Shown one piece after another: positions 37,025-45,646 of a stretch of DNA of 64,000 nucleotides (position 1 is its first letter; each line of letters starts with the position of its first letter). The notes beneath the pieces were generated by a model. That model made no database searches, was not told where the DNA came from, and saw nothing but the letters and a program-made list of their open reading frames with translations. This stretch comes from Fuerstiella sp. GTDB lineage: Bacteria > Planctomycetota > Planctomycetia > Planctomycetales > Planctomycetaceae. The stretch covers positions 1 through 64,000 of the forward strand of contig JAQWOH010000071.1 of NCBI GenBank assembly GCA_029245955.1, written 5' to 3'. Both the position numbers and the translations under genes were made by a program.

Positions 37025-38302
37025 ATGATGCTGCGACGTCGAGAGTTTCTGGAGTCTTCGGCCACTTTGGCCACATCTGCCTTCCTGCGATCAGCTGTTT
37101 TCGCGGGGCAACCTTTATCGACTCGAAAGACCGTCGCATTTCTTGGGACGGTGGTTTATCAGCATTCACATGCGCAGCACTTCCTTGACCGATTGACCGC
37201 AGGCTACGCATGGCAGGGTGCCTGGCAGTCTCCTCGCGTTAATGTCGCGTCTGTCTATATTGATCAGTTTCCTGCATCGGATCTGGGCCGAGAACGAATT
37301 AAGCGTCATCGACTGAAACAGTTCGACACCATTCGTGACGCATTGACTCTGGGGGGCAAGTCGTTGGCAGTCGATGGAGTTGTCATCATCGGTGAACACG
37401 GCAAATACAAAAAGACAAACAAGGGGCAGACACGATACCCGAGATACGAATGGTTTAAGCAGGTTGTGCGTGTCTTTGAAGAAAGCGGCCGCTCGGTTCC
37501 CGTATTCAACGACAAACATCTTTCGACGGACTGGAATGAATCGGTCGAAATGGTTGCTGATTCACGTCGGCTGGGGTTCCCTTTACTGGCTGGTTCGTCT
37601 TTGCCCGTAACATTGCGACATCCGTCAATTGACATGCCCCATGATGTCGATCTGCAGGAAAGTGTCTGTGTGGCATATGGCGGAGTCGACAGTTATGACT
37701 TTCATGCCTACGAAACCGCTCAGTGTATGTCTGAACGACGTCGGGGCGGAGAGGTGGGGATCAGCAGCGTGCAGGCTGTGAAGGGGGAGGCCCTGTGGTC
37801 GATGCTGGAATCGGATGATCGCAGGGTCACTCGCGATCTGTTCGTCGCGGCGCTGACGCGGAGTCACAACCTGCCGGTCGAGGGCGGGTTTCCGTCCGGT
37901 AAGGTCACGTACGCGTGGGCAAAGAGGGCACTGCCTGAAACAACGGGCTTCTTTGTGACTCATCGCGATGGATTTCGTACGACTGCGTTTCTGACAGGAA
38001 TCAGGGATTTCAATTACGCAGGTTACATCGGATCCACCGACGAAATAGTTTCCTGTCAGATGTACCTGCCCATGCCCGGTCACGGGTCTACAACCGCCGA
38101 TTTTTTTAACCCGTTAGTACGGCATATTGAAGACCTCGTTCTGACCGGGAAAACGCCCTACCCGGTCGAACGAACTCTGCTGACCAGTGGGATGGTGATT
38201 GGCGGAGTTGAGTCTCTCCACGCCGGGCAGGCCCCTTTTGACACTTCGGACATGGCGGTGAAATATACGGTTCCGAACACATCCACGTTTTGGCGTGACT
38301 AG
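37025..38302 (+). CDS. exported protein of unknown function with Tat-type leader
   Basis: 425 residues. Starts MMLRRREFLESSATLAT, a twin-arginine-like leader, with GGAG just upstream. The body is well conserved in character: VVIIGEHGKYKKTNKGQ, YPRYEWFKQVVRVFE, VPVFNDKHLSTDWNE, PLLAGSSLPVTLRHP, DSYDFHAYETAQCMSERR. I recall similar unnamed proteins in planctomycetes and verrucomicrobia near oxidoreductase clusters, but I cannot assign a reaction. The many His, Asp and Glu pairs suggest metal binding. It stands alone, downstream of the TTTGCC repeat. Confidence 0.7.
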   Translation: MMLRRREFLESSATLATSAFLRSAVFAGQPLSTRKTVAFLGTVVYQHSHAQHFLDRLTAGYAWQGAWQSPRVNVASVYIDQFPASDLGRERIKRHRLKQFDTIRDALTLGGKSLAVDGVVIIGEHGKYKKTNKGQTRYPRYEWFKQVVRVFEESGRSVPVFNDKHLSTDWNESVEMVADSRRLGFPLLAGSSLPVTLRHPSIDMPHDVDLQESVCVAYGGVDSYDFHAYETAQCMSERRRGGEVGISSVQAVKGEALWSMLESDDRRVTRDLFVAALTRSHNLPVEGGFPSGKVTYAWAKRALPETTGFFVTHRDGFRTTAFLTGIRDFNYAGYIGSTDEIVSCQMYLPMPGHGSTTADFFNPLVRHIEDLVLTGKTPYPVERTLLTSGMVIGGVESLHAGQAPFDTSDMAVKYTVPNTSTFWRD

Positions 38303-38376
38303 AACGCAGTTCACCACCACCCGTAACTGGCTGTTGACGGCACTTGTCCTGTAGTGCCCGTTTCACGGGCAGTTGC

Positions 38377-39693
38377 TTACTGCCGGGCGGAGGCCGAAAC
38401 CGCAGCTGATTCGTCCCTGAACACTACGCCTTCCTTCATCACGAAAACGACATCATAGGTTGCCGTGATGTCCTGAATGGGGTCGCCTTTAACAGCCACG
38501 ACGTCTGCAATCTTAGTTGCTTCCAGAGTGCCCAGACGGTCATCAATTTTCAGCAGCCGTGCGGCTTCCAGTGTTGCGGACTGGATCGCCTTCATGGCGG
38601 GCATGCCTCCGTCTACCATTAACTCGAATTCGCGTGCGTTTTCACCATGTACCGATACGCCGGAATCTGTCCCGAAGGCGATCTTCACGCCCGCGGCCCA
38701 GGCTCTTCGGAAGTTGTCCTTTGCGACAGGTCCGATTGTGGCCGCCTTGGGGCGAACGATGGCCGGGAAATAGTCTTCCGACTGTGATTTTTCTGCAACC
38801 CAGACACCGGCCGAAATCGTTGGTACCAGATACGTCCCGCGTTCCTTCATCAGCTGCATGACCTCGTCGGTCATGAACGTACCATGTTCAATGGAATCGA
38901 CGCCGGCCAGAACAGCCCGCTTCATGCCTTCGGCCCCGTGAGCATGAACCGCAACCGTCATGTCGTAGTCTTTGGCTGTGCGAACGACCGCTTGCAGTTC
39001 CTCAATTGTGAACTGCGGATTTCTGCCGTTTCCGGCCAGGCTCAGTACGCCGCCGGTGGCTGTCAGCTTGATCAGATCCGCTCCGTCTTTATAACGCTGG
39101 CGGACCGCTTTACACGCATCATTCGGACCATTCACAACTCCATCAATCGGACCGGCATCGGTCCGGAAATCTCCCTTCAACCCGTTGGTCGGATCGGCAT
39201 GCCCTCCGGTTGTCGCCAGTGATTTCCCGGACGTGAAAATGCGAGGGCCGACAATCCAGCCTTCATTAATCGCTTTGCGGAGCGAAACGGAATTAACTCC
39301 ATTATCGCCAACATCGCGGACTGTTGTGAACCCGGCGAGCAGAGTTTTTCTGGCGTAAACGGTCGACCGCAGCACGTAATCCGCCTGGTTCATGAAGAAT
39401 TTATCCGAATAAACCTTCTTATGATGCTGAGACATCAAATGCGTATGCATGTCCATCCATCCTGGCATCACTGTGAACTTTTGCAGGTCAATCAGTGTGT
39501 CGTCGGCTGTGGCTTTGATATAGCCGGACCTGACAGCGTTGATTCGTCCGTCGGCAATGACCAGAGACATGGTCTCATGAACTGCTCCGTCGTGCCCGTT
39601 GATCAGCCGCCCCGCGTGAATTATTGTTTCAGCGACCACGTTACCAGTGACACCAAGCAGCAGTGTGACACCAACCAGCATTTTTGTCGGCAT
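38377..39693 (-). CDS. exported amidohydrolase (imidazolonepropionase-like)
   Basis: 438 residues from Met 39693, which has GGGAGAGC about seven bases upstream. A longer in-frame start at 40062 would add an unlikely leader. Leader [21 protein letters not shown]. Metal ligands: HTHLM in [11 protein letters not shown], the Lys of [10 protein letters not shown] (probably carboxylated), the His of [18 protein letters not shown], and the Asp of [15 protein letters not shown]. These place it in the metallo-dependent hydrolases close to Xaa-Pro dipeptidases (organophosphate acid anhydrolase-like). It probably hydrolyses a dipeptide or cyclic amide outside the cytoplasm. Confidence 0.88.
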   Translation of the reverse strand: MPTKMLVGVTLLLGVTGNVVAETIIHAGRLINGHDGAVHETMSLVIADGRINAVRSGYIKATADDTLIDLQKFTVMPGWMDMHTHLMSQHHKKVYSDKFFMNQADYVLRSTVYARKTLLAGFTTVRDVGDNGVNSVSLRKAINEGWIVGPRIFTSGKSLATTGGHADPTNGLKGDFRTDAGPIDGVVNGPNDACKAVRQRYKDGADLIKLTATGGVLSLAGNGRNPQFTIEELQAVVRTAKDYDMTVAVHAHGAEGMKRAVLAGVDSIEHGTFMTDEVMQLMKERGTYLVPTISAGVWVAEKSQSEDYFPAIVRPKAATIGPVAKDNFRRAWAAGVKIAFGTDSGVSVHGENAREFELMVDGGMPAMKAIQSATLEAARLLKIDDRLGTLEATKIADVVAVKGDPIQDITATYDVVFVMKEGVVFRDESAAVSASARQ

Positions 39694-39963
39694 AAAAGCT
39701 CTCCCGTAGTCTTCGCGGAAATGTTGGATTGGGCGATGAAGGATGTGTGTCAGATCGTATCTCCATTGTTCACAATTCGCGAATGCCACGAGGCGAATCG
39801 GTGGAAATGTCGCAGGATCACCGGGCGGCAGTGCCTTTGTTGAACAGTGACCAGACTGTCGGAAAGGGTAGATGTAATCGACTGAATGCTGCATCATGCG
39901 GCCGTGCCCATGTTCCGGTAATTGAATGTCGTCCGCTTTCTTGTGTTTCGGGATATTCAGCTC

Positions 39964-40740
39964 ATGTTTCTGAAATGGCTTAGATGCAGACGACGAAGAC
40001 GCGTGACCGCTGTTCCGTTTCCGGATGAATGGAACGCGTTCATCGAGGCGAACGTAATTCATGATCAGCGGTTGAGTGACGAATTACGGTTCAGACTGCG
40101 AAAGCTGATTCAGGTATTTATTGCGGAGAAGAACTGGGAGGGCTGCAATGGATTTGCAGTCAGCGAAGAGGTCAAGGTGACCATCGCTGCTCAGGCATGT
40201 GTGCTGGTACTGGGTTTGCAGAATGTACACTTCGATCATGTGCTGTCGATTCTGGTATATCCCGATTCGTACGTGGCGAAAACAGTTGAAACGACCCGAG
40301 CCGGAGTCATTGTTGAACGTGGTCACGCTCGGCTGGGTGAGGCTTGGTGGCGGGGCCCCGTTATACTGTCATGGGCCGACGTACTGGCCGGCGGACGCCG
40401 GGAATCACCGGGCCGGAATCTGGTGTTTCACGAGTTTGCTCATCAGCTCGACATGATGAATGGTCGTATGGTCGACGGGACTCCGCCTCTGAAGAACGAC
40501 AAACAGCTTCAGCGCTGGGTGGAAGTTCTGGAACCGGAATACAAACAGCTTGTGGAGCGGTGCAGGCAGGGTCATCAGGGTGTCGTCGACTGCTACGGAA
40601 CCACCAATGTTGCTGAGTTTTTTGCTGTGCTTACCGAAGTTTTCTTCGAGTGCCCGCAATTGCTCAGCACCCATCACCCGCAAGTGTATGGAGTGCTTAG
40701 CGACTATTTTCAGCTGAGCCCGCATTCGTGGCGGAACTGA
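39964..40740 (+). CDS. mtfA: MtfA-like zinc metallopeptidase (peptidase M90)
   Basis: 258 residues, close to the E. coli MtfA length. I used the Met at 39964 rather than 39922 so that the protein begins [13 protein letters not shown]. The zinc site is [14 protein letters not shown] (His156, Glu157, His160), and the downstream Glu is in [14 protein letters not shown]. Family regions [20 protein letters not shown] and [11 protein letters not shown] are also present. In E. coli the protein inactivates the repressor Mlc; no Mlc homologue is seen here, so the target is unknown. It faces the PilZ gene on the other strand with 27 bases between stops. Confidence 0.85.
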   Translation: MFLKWLRCRRRRRVTAVPFPDEWNAFIEANVIHDQRLSDELRFRLRKLIQVFIAEKNWEGCNGFAVSEEVKVTIAAQACVLVLGLQNVHFDHVLSILVYPDSYVAKTVETTRAGVIVERGHARLGEAWWRGPVILSWADVLAGGRRESPGRNLVFHEFAHQLDMMNGRMVDGTPPLKNDKQLQRWVEVLEPEYKQLVERCRQGHQGVVDCYGTTNVAEFFAVLTEVFFECPQLLSTHHPQVYGVLSDYFQLSPHSWRN

Positions 40741-40767
40741 ACAAGGTTGCGTCCGCATCGGTCGTGG

Positions 40768-41499
40768 TCAGGAACCGTTCGAATCGTCACCGTTGAGACC
40801 GGCGGAGAGTGCTTTGTGGCGACATGTCAGCAGCATGCCATATTGCGGCGTCAGCGCGCACCCGATCAGGTGTCCCCCGGTGATTCTGCGCGTCCATTGC
40901 GGTGTTGCTGACAGACGCAGACTGCCTTCTTCGCAGAAGACGTCGGTCTGATAGTGACGATTGAGCTCAAGGTCAGTGGCGCTCACAAGGCACAACCCGT
41001 GCAGTGAGTAATTGACAATTCGAGCGTCCTGGTAGAAGTGATCGGCTATCAGCACAGCCTGCAGGTTCACCGGATATCGAACATCCGCCCTTCGTTCATG
41101 AAGCAGCCCATGGTCCAGCAGCCGGTCAAGGCGACTGCCGGAAAACAGGGCGACAATGTTTTTGTCGCCCTCCGGTCTGGTCCAGTGGGCAATGCCGGAC
41201 TGGTTAGTCAGAAGAAGTGAGCCGTCTTCCGAAATTGAAAACGTCACCAGATCTCTGGCAGCCAGCGTTCCCGCATGATTGGGAGCAATCAATACAAGTT
41301 CCTGTGATCCGATGGCTCGCACGTCACATGTAACGGCTGTCTTGTCTCTGCATGTCACATGCACCGAGATATCGGGGATCTTTCCGGTCGTCAGTCGACA
41401 GTCGAGCCTTTCCTCAAACAGTACAACGGGCGCATGCGTGTCCGGCTCCAGGCGTGCCGTGGTGTTTTCCCCTCGTTCTGAATTTGAGTTCCTGACCAT
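40768..41499 (-). CDS. PilZ domain protein
   Basis: 243 residues with no leader. The C-terminal half is a PilZ domain: R137-x-x-x-R141 in HERRADVRYPV, then N-x-S-x-x-G as NYSLHG (163-168). These are the residues that grip cyclic di-GMP. The N-terminal half (about 1-120) is a YcgR-like beta domain that could be another PilZ-type fold. The start codon lies eight bases after a run of nine G residues on the coding strand, placing the run at the Shine-Dalgarno position. It probably links c-di-GMP to motility or surface behaviour; no flagellar or pilus gene is near. Confidence 0.85.
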   Translation of the reverse strand: MVRNSNSERGENTTARLEPDTHAPVVLFEERLDCRLTTGKIPDISVHVTCRDKTAVTCDVRAIGSQELVLIAPNHAGTLAARDLVTFSISEDGSLLLTNQSGIAHWTRPEGDKNIVALFSGSRLDRLLDHGLLHERRADVRYPVNLQAVLIADHFYQDARIVNYSLHGLCLVSATDLELNRHYQTDVFCEEGSLRLSATPQWTRRITGGHLIGCALTPQYGMLLTCRHKALSAGLNGDDSNGS

Positions 41500-41928
41500 T
41501 CAACGTGCCCCCCCCCGTCGGCCTGCTCTCATAAGCAAGAATATGCTGTCATTCCGGAGCGTCTGTGAACTTGCTACAAACTTGGCGGTCGGCAGCGATT
41601 TTTCACGGAACCAGGTACGGGTTGTACGGAACATGCGGGGGCCGAACGCCAATGCTGCACAAAGTCAGTCGCCATCGGGATTGCGACTGCGGCGTCAGGT
41701 GCGTCCGGTTTCTCCGCGGCCTGTTGACGTGTTTTACGGTGGGACGTGCGTGATAACAGAATAATTAATCCGTACGCACGGTTCTGTCACAGGCTCGTTG
41801 TGATGGCCTGTCTTCCCTGTTTATTGCAGTGCATCAGCCTGCAGTTCCGGACGACCGGACATCTGTGCCAGCTGTTGGTAAACTATTTCGGATGCCGTTT
41901 TCGTGAACCCCGGTTAACCGACAAGCAG
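41500..41928. other. divergent intergenic region with a poly-C tract
   Basis: About 430 bases between divergent starts (PilZ minus, PSD1 plus). It holds the C9 tract (separate entry). A longer in-frame start for the PSD1 gene at 41746 lies here, but it would add 61 residues without a leader, so I prefer 41929. No terminator. Confidence 0.5.
41508..41516 (-). repeat. homopolymer of nine C (G9 on the PilZ coding strand)
   Basis: Nine consecutive C residues on the plus strand. Eight bases separate it from the PilZ ATG, so in mRNA it is a G9 run at the position of the Shine-Dalgarno sequence. Confidence 0.95.
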
Positions 41929-44868
41929 ATGCATTACAACATCGTCATTCGTCGCAGTTTTTTCTGCGTGGTTATCCTGTCAGCAAACGCACTGTCGGCT
42001 CAGATTCCTGGTCAACGGGAGTGGCCGTTTTTTCCTCCGCAGGCAACGGACCTGCCGGAAATTGAATCGGACTGGATTCATAACGGAATTGATGCGTTTG
42101 TGCTTGAGCGACTGAATGCCGCTGGCCTGCAACCTGCACCTGAGGCTGCGCGGCGTCAGTTGGTTCGGAGACTGTACCTTGACCTGATCGGTCTTCCTCC
42201 GACACCTGAGGACGTTGAATCGTTTGTGCACGACGACACCGCCGGGGCATATGCTGCTCTGGTGGATCGGTTGCTGCAGGATTCACGATACGGAGAACGG
42301 TGGGCCCGTTTCTGGCTGGACCTGGCTCGATACGCCGATACGGCTGGCTACGAAGGCGACCCGGATCTGCCCCACGCCTGGCGATACCGCGACTACGTGA
42401 TTGACGCATTTAACAGCGACAAGCCGTATACCGATTTCATCAGAGAGCAGATTGCGGGCGACGAATTCGAGAAAGTGATGGGTGCCGGTGAGTTACCCGG
42501 CACCCATCCCGAACGCGTTGTGGCAATGACGTTTCTGAGACTGGCACCATTTACGGAGCCGCGCGGAGATGAGTCGCGTCACGAATTACTCAGTGAAATG
42601 ACCTCGACTGTAAGCTCAGTGTTCTTAGGGCTGACCGTGGGCTGTGCGAAGTGCCATGACCACAAACATGACAATATTCCGACAAGAGATTTCTACAGAC
42701 TGAAGGCATTCTTTGCCACGGTTTCGATTCCACGTCCCGAACCTGGTGACGGCTTTCAAATTGGCGGTTCGCTGCCCGCACCATTCTATCGCAGTGGCGA
42801 ACAGACCTGGGCGAAAGAGCAGCGAGCATTCTTCGAAGGTGAAATCAGAGATTCAAAGAAACGACTGCAGCAGCTTACGAAAACGCTGACCGAGCGACTC
42901 GGTGGTCAGGCGGGTTTCGGGATACAGGCCATGGGGGGAGCGCTTGGCAACAATTACATCTTTGGCCGGACACCCGTGCATGAGGGGGATCCGCATACGT
43001 CGATTGTGAACTGCGATGGAAAGCTGTGGACGTTCTTCACCGACAGCCGAGTTGAACAGCATACGGGCAGTAATGCCGGTTCGAATCAGGGGCAGTGGTT
43101 CGGTGATCTGCCGAATCCACAACACATATCATTGGGGCAGTATTCGGAAGGCACTGGGCAGGTCAAAGTTCCTGATGCCAACCACGCGGGACAGATTGCT
43201 CAGATACTCATTTATGATCATCCGCTGAACGAGATCGAACGCGGTGAACTGGAAGTCTGGCTTGAATCACGCCGCATGACATCGGAGATCGGGCCCGACA
43301 GTCCCGCCCTGCCGCCTGGTGAGGGCCTGTGCTTCTGGCTGGACGCGGCAGACCTTGATGCAAATCCGGCACGTCCGAATCCCCCCGCTGGCAGCCCAGT
43401 ATCGAACTGGACTGATCGGATCAGCGGAATCACGATCAGTCAGACGGATCCCCGGCTTCAGCCCACTCTGACCGTAATCGAACCGGACGGAGAGTCGGAA
43501 CGAGGCTCAGAAAGAGTGGGAGTGCATTTCGAGGACGATTTTCTGACAGGTTCCATTGCTGACGCCGCGTTCTTATCGCATCAGACTGGAGCACTGGTGA
43601 TGGTCTACACGGCGCGGCACACGCACGAAGGATACGGTTTTGAGGTTGGGGGCGACGGAGCGTTTCTGAGTACCTTTGTGAATCCTGCCGCGTCCAGTCG
43701 AGAATCTCTGGATTCGGTTCTTGCTGACGCAGACAACACACTTCTGTCCAAAGAAGACCGTCGGAATTATCGCCGGTTGTCAGGTCGAGAGCGGTTCCTG
43801 ACACAACAGCTCAAGCGACTGCAGCCGCTCGCGATGGCCTTGCGGCATTCCTTCGGGCCGCCGTATGAAGCTGGTGTACCGACGTCGCGCGTAATGATCC
43901 GTGGAGAATATGACAATCCGGGAGAAGTCGTAGCACCTGGCTTTCCCCGTTGCATTACCGGCAACGACGATCCCGCAAAGATTCGGCTGGATCCGTTTAA
44001 ACGATGGCCAACGCGCAGCCGTCGCATGGCGTTAGCAGACTGGATCGCCAGTCCGGACAATCCTCTCACCGCCCGCGTAATGGTTAATCGAATCTGGCAC
44101 TGGCATTTTGGTCGGGGCATCGTCGCCACTCCCAGCGACTTTGGTAAACTCAGCGGTGGTGCCTCTCATCCGGAGTTATTGGACTGGCTGGCGCTGGAGT
44201 TTGTTGCAGGGAACTGGAGCCTGAAGAAGATTCACCGGCTGATCGTTACATCTTCAGCGTATCGGCAGACGTCTGTCCATTTGAACACTCAGGCGGCGGC
44301 CGTCGATCCGAATAATCAGTTGTTGTGGCGGTTTCGTCGGCGCCGACTGGAAGCCGAAGCCGTGCGTGACAGTGTGCTGTTCGCCAGTGGACGACTTAAT
44401 GACGAGCAGTTCGGTCTGCCAGTTTTTCCGCCGCTGCCAGGTGATATCGACGAACGCGTGAAGTTCTCGAATACCAAATGGGACACTCAGGCCGGCCCCC
44501 AGGGACGCAAACGCAGTCTTTATATTTACCAGCAGCGGACGCTGACGATGCCGTTTATGCAGTCGTTCGATTCACTGGTGTGCGATGAGTCCCGCCCGCG
44601 ACGGCAGCACTCTGTGACTCCACTGCAGGCGCTGGCGATGTATAACGGGGATTTTGTCAGCGAGGAAGCAAAGCATTTTGGAGCCCGAGTTTGCACAGAG
44701 GTGGATTCGGGAATCAAGCCGCAGATCGAGCGAGCCTTTCAGATCGCGCTCGGTCGCAGCCCGTCTTCCGGTGAACTGGGAGAAATGAAAGCAATTGCAG
44801 ATGCTGCCGGAATGGCGGCCGTCTGCCGAGTTCTCATGAATACAAACGAGTTTATCTATGTCGACTGA
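41929..44868 (+). CDS. DUF1549/DUF1553 protein without an N-terminal cytochrome box
   Basis: 979 residues from Met 41929. Leader IVIRRSFFCVVILSANALSA. Unlike the other two, it lacks the N-terminal CxxCH region and goes straight into DUF1549 (LYLDLIGLPPTPEDVESF; DLARYADTAGYEGDP; inner CAKCHDHKHDN). The insert carries two concanavalin-like modules, one with AQILIYDHPLNEIERGELE and one beginning FWLDAADLDANPARPN. DUF1553 follows (VNRIWHWHFGRGIVATPSDFG) and ends MNTNEFIYVD. The aldolase gene overlaps its end by 11 bases. The missing cytochrome box suggests a binding rather than redox role. The long in-frame start at 41746 was rejected. Confidence 0.9.
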   Translation: MHYNIVIRRSFFCVVILSANALSAQIPGQREWPFFPPQATDLPEIESDWIHNGIDAFVLERLNAAGLQPAPEAARRQLVRRLYLDLIGLPPTPEDVESFVHDDTAGAYAALVDRLLQDSRYGERWARFWLDLARYADTAGYEGDPDLPHAWRYRDYVIDAFNSDKPYTDFIREQIAGDEFEKVMGAGELPGTHPERVVAMTFLRLAPFTEPRGDESRHELLSEMTSTVSSVFLGLTVGCAKCHDHKHDNIPTRDFYRLKAFFATVSIPRPEPGDGFQIGGSLPAPFYRSGEQTWAKEQRAFFEGEIRDSKKRLQQLTKTLTERLGGQAGFGIQAMGGALGNNYIFGRTPVHEGDPHTSIVNCDGKLWTFFTDSRVEQHTGSNAGSNQGQWFGDLPNPQHISLGQYSEGTGQVKVPDANHAGQIAQILIYDHPLNEIERGELEVWLESRRMTSEIGPDSPALPPGEGLCFWLDAADLDANPARPNPPAGSPVSNWTDRISGITISQTDPRLQPTLTVIEPDGESERGSERVGVHFEDDFLTGSIADAAFLSHQTGALVMVYTARHTHEGYGFEVGGDGAFLSTFVNPAASSRESLDSVLADADNTLLSKEDRRNYRRLSGRERFLTQQLKRLQPLAMALRHSFGPPYEAGVPTSRVMIRGEYDNPGEVVAPGFPRCITGNDDPAKIRLDPFKRWPTRSRRMALADWIASPDNPLTARVMVNRIWHWHFGRGIVATPSDFGKLSGGASHPELLDWLALEFVAGNWSLKKIHRLIVTSSAYRQTSVHLNTQAAAVDPNNQLLWRFRRRRLEAEAVRDSVLFASGRLNDEQFGLPVFPPLPGDIDERVKFSNTKWDTQAGPQGRKRSLYIYQQRTLTMPFMQSFDSLVCDESRPRRQHSVTPLQALAMYNGDFVSEEAKHFGARVCTEVDSGIKPQIERAFQIALGRSPSSGELGEMKAIADAAGMAAVCRVLMNTNEFIYVD

Positions 44869-45619
44869 ACATGTTCACTCCGGAGCTACGCAGACGATTG
44901 ACCAGACGCAGGCCCGCGTTGACCTGACAGCGGCCCTGCGGTGGGCGGATCGACAGAATCTGAGCGAAGGTGTCTGTAATCATTTCAGTCTGGCTTTGCC
45001 GGGTACGCTGGACAGATTCCTGCTCAATCCGCAGGGGATTCACTGGTCAGAGATGTGTGCATCAGATCTGATCGTGGTTGATGCGGCGGGACAGGTGTCG
45101 GATGGTAAACATACCGCAGAGCCGTCGGCGTTTTTTATTCATTCCAGCGTACATCGAAGTCGCCCGTCAGCGAAGTGTGTGCTGCACGCTCATCCGCCAT
45201 ATTGCACGGCGTTGTCCTGTCTCGACGGTGGCAGACTGGAAATGTGCAGCCAGAACGCGATTCGGTTCTACGGACGTGTGGCCTGCGATGACACATACAA
45301 TGGCGCCGCCTTTGACGATGACGAGGGCGATCGAATCAGTTCAAAACTGCAGGACAGAGATGTTCTGTTTATGGCAAACCATGGAGTGCTGGTTACGGGC
45401 GATAGTATCGCGACGGCGTTCGATGATCTGTATTATTTGGAGCGCGCTGCGATGACACAGATTATAGCGATGAGTGCCGGGCGGCCGTTGCGCATCATCC
45501 CGGATGATGTGTGTCAAATGGCGTACGGGCAGTTCGGCGCCGAGTCCGAGCAGGCGTATCATTTTCTGGAGGCGATCAAGCGGATCTTGATGCGAGAATG
45601 CCCGGAGTTCCTGGAATAG
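44858..45619 (+). CDS. class II aldolase/adducin family protein
   Basis: 253 residues. Zinc ligands HAHPPY (His110, His112) and NHG (His175) match class II aldolases such as fuculose-1-phosphate aldolase and L-ribulose-5-phosphate 4-epimerase; Glu88 in AEPSAFFIH may be the catalytic acid. The opening ALRWADRQNLSEGVCNHFS and FLLNPQGIHWSEM are the family's phosphate-binding regions. No signal peptide. Its ATG lies inside the end of the PSD1 gene (11-base overlap) and its stop is 27 bases before the DUF1501 start, so it is co-transcribed with them. Other family members act as decarboxylases or epimerases; the substrate is not fixed. Confidence 0.88.
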   Translation: MSTEHVHSGATQTIDQTQARVDLTAALRWADRQNLSEGVCNHFSLALPGTLDRFLLNPQGIHWSEMCASDLIVVDAAGQVSDGKHTAEPSAFFIHSSVHRSRPSAKCVLHAHPPYCTALSCLDGGRLEMCSQNAIRFYGRVACDDTYNGAAFDDDEGDRISSKLQDRDVLFMANHGVLVTGDSIATAFDDLYYLERAAMTQIIAMSAGRPLRIIPDDVCQMAYGQFGAESEQAYHFLEAIKRILMRECPEFLE

Positions 45620-45646
45620 CATGGACTGCGGCGGAGAGTATTGCTG

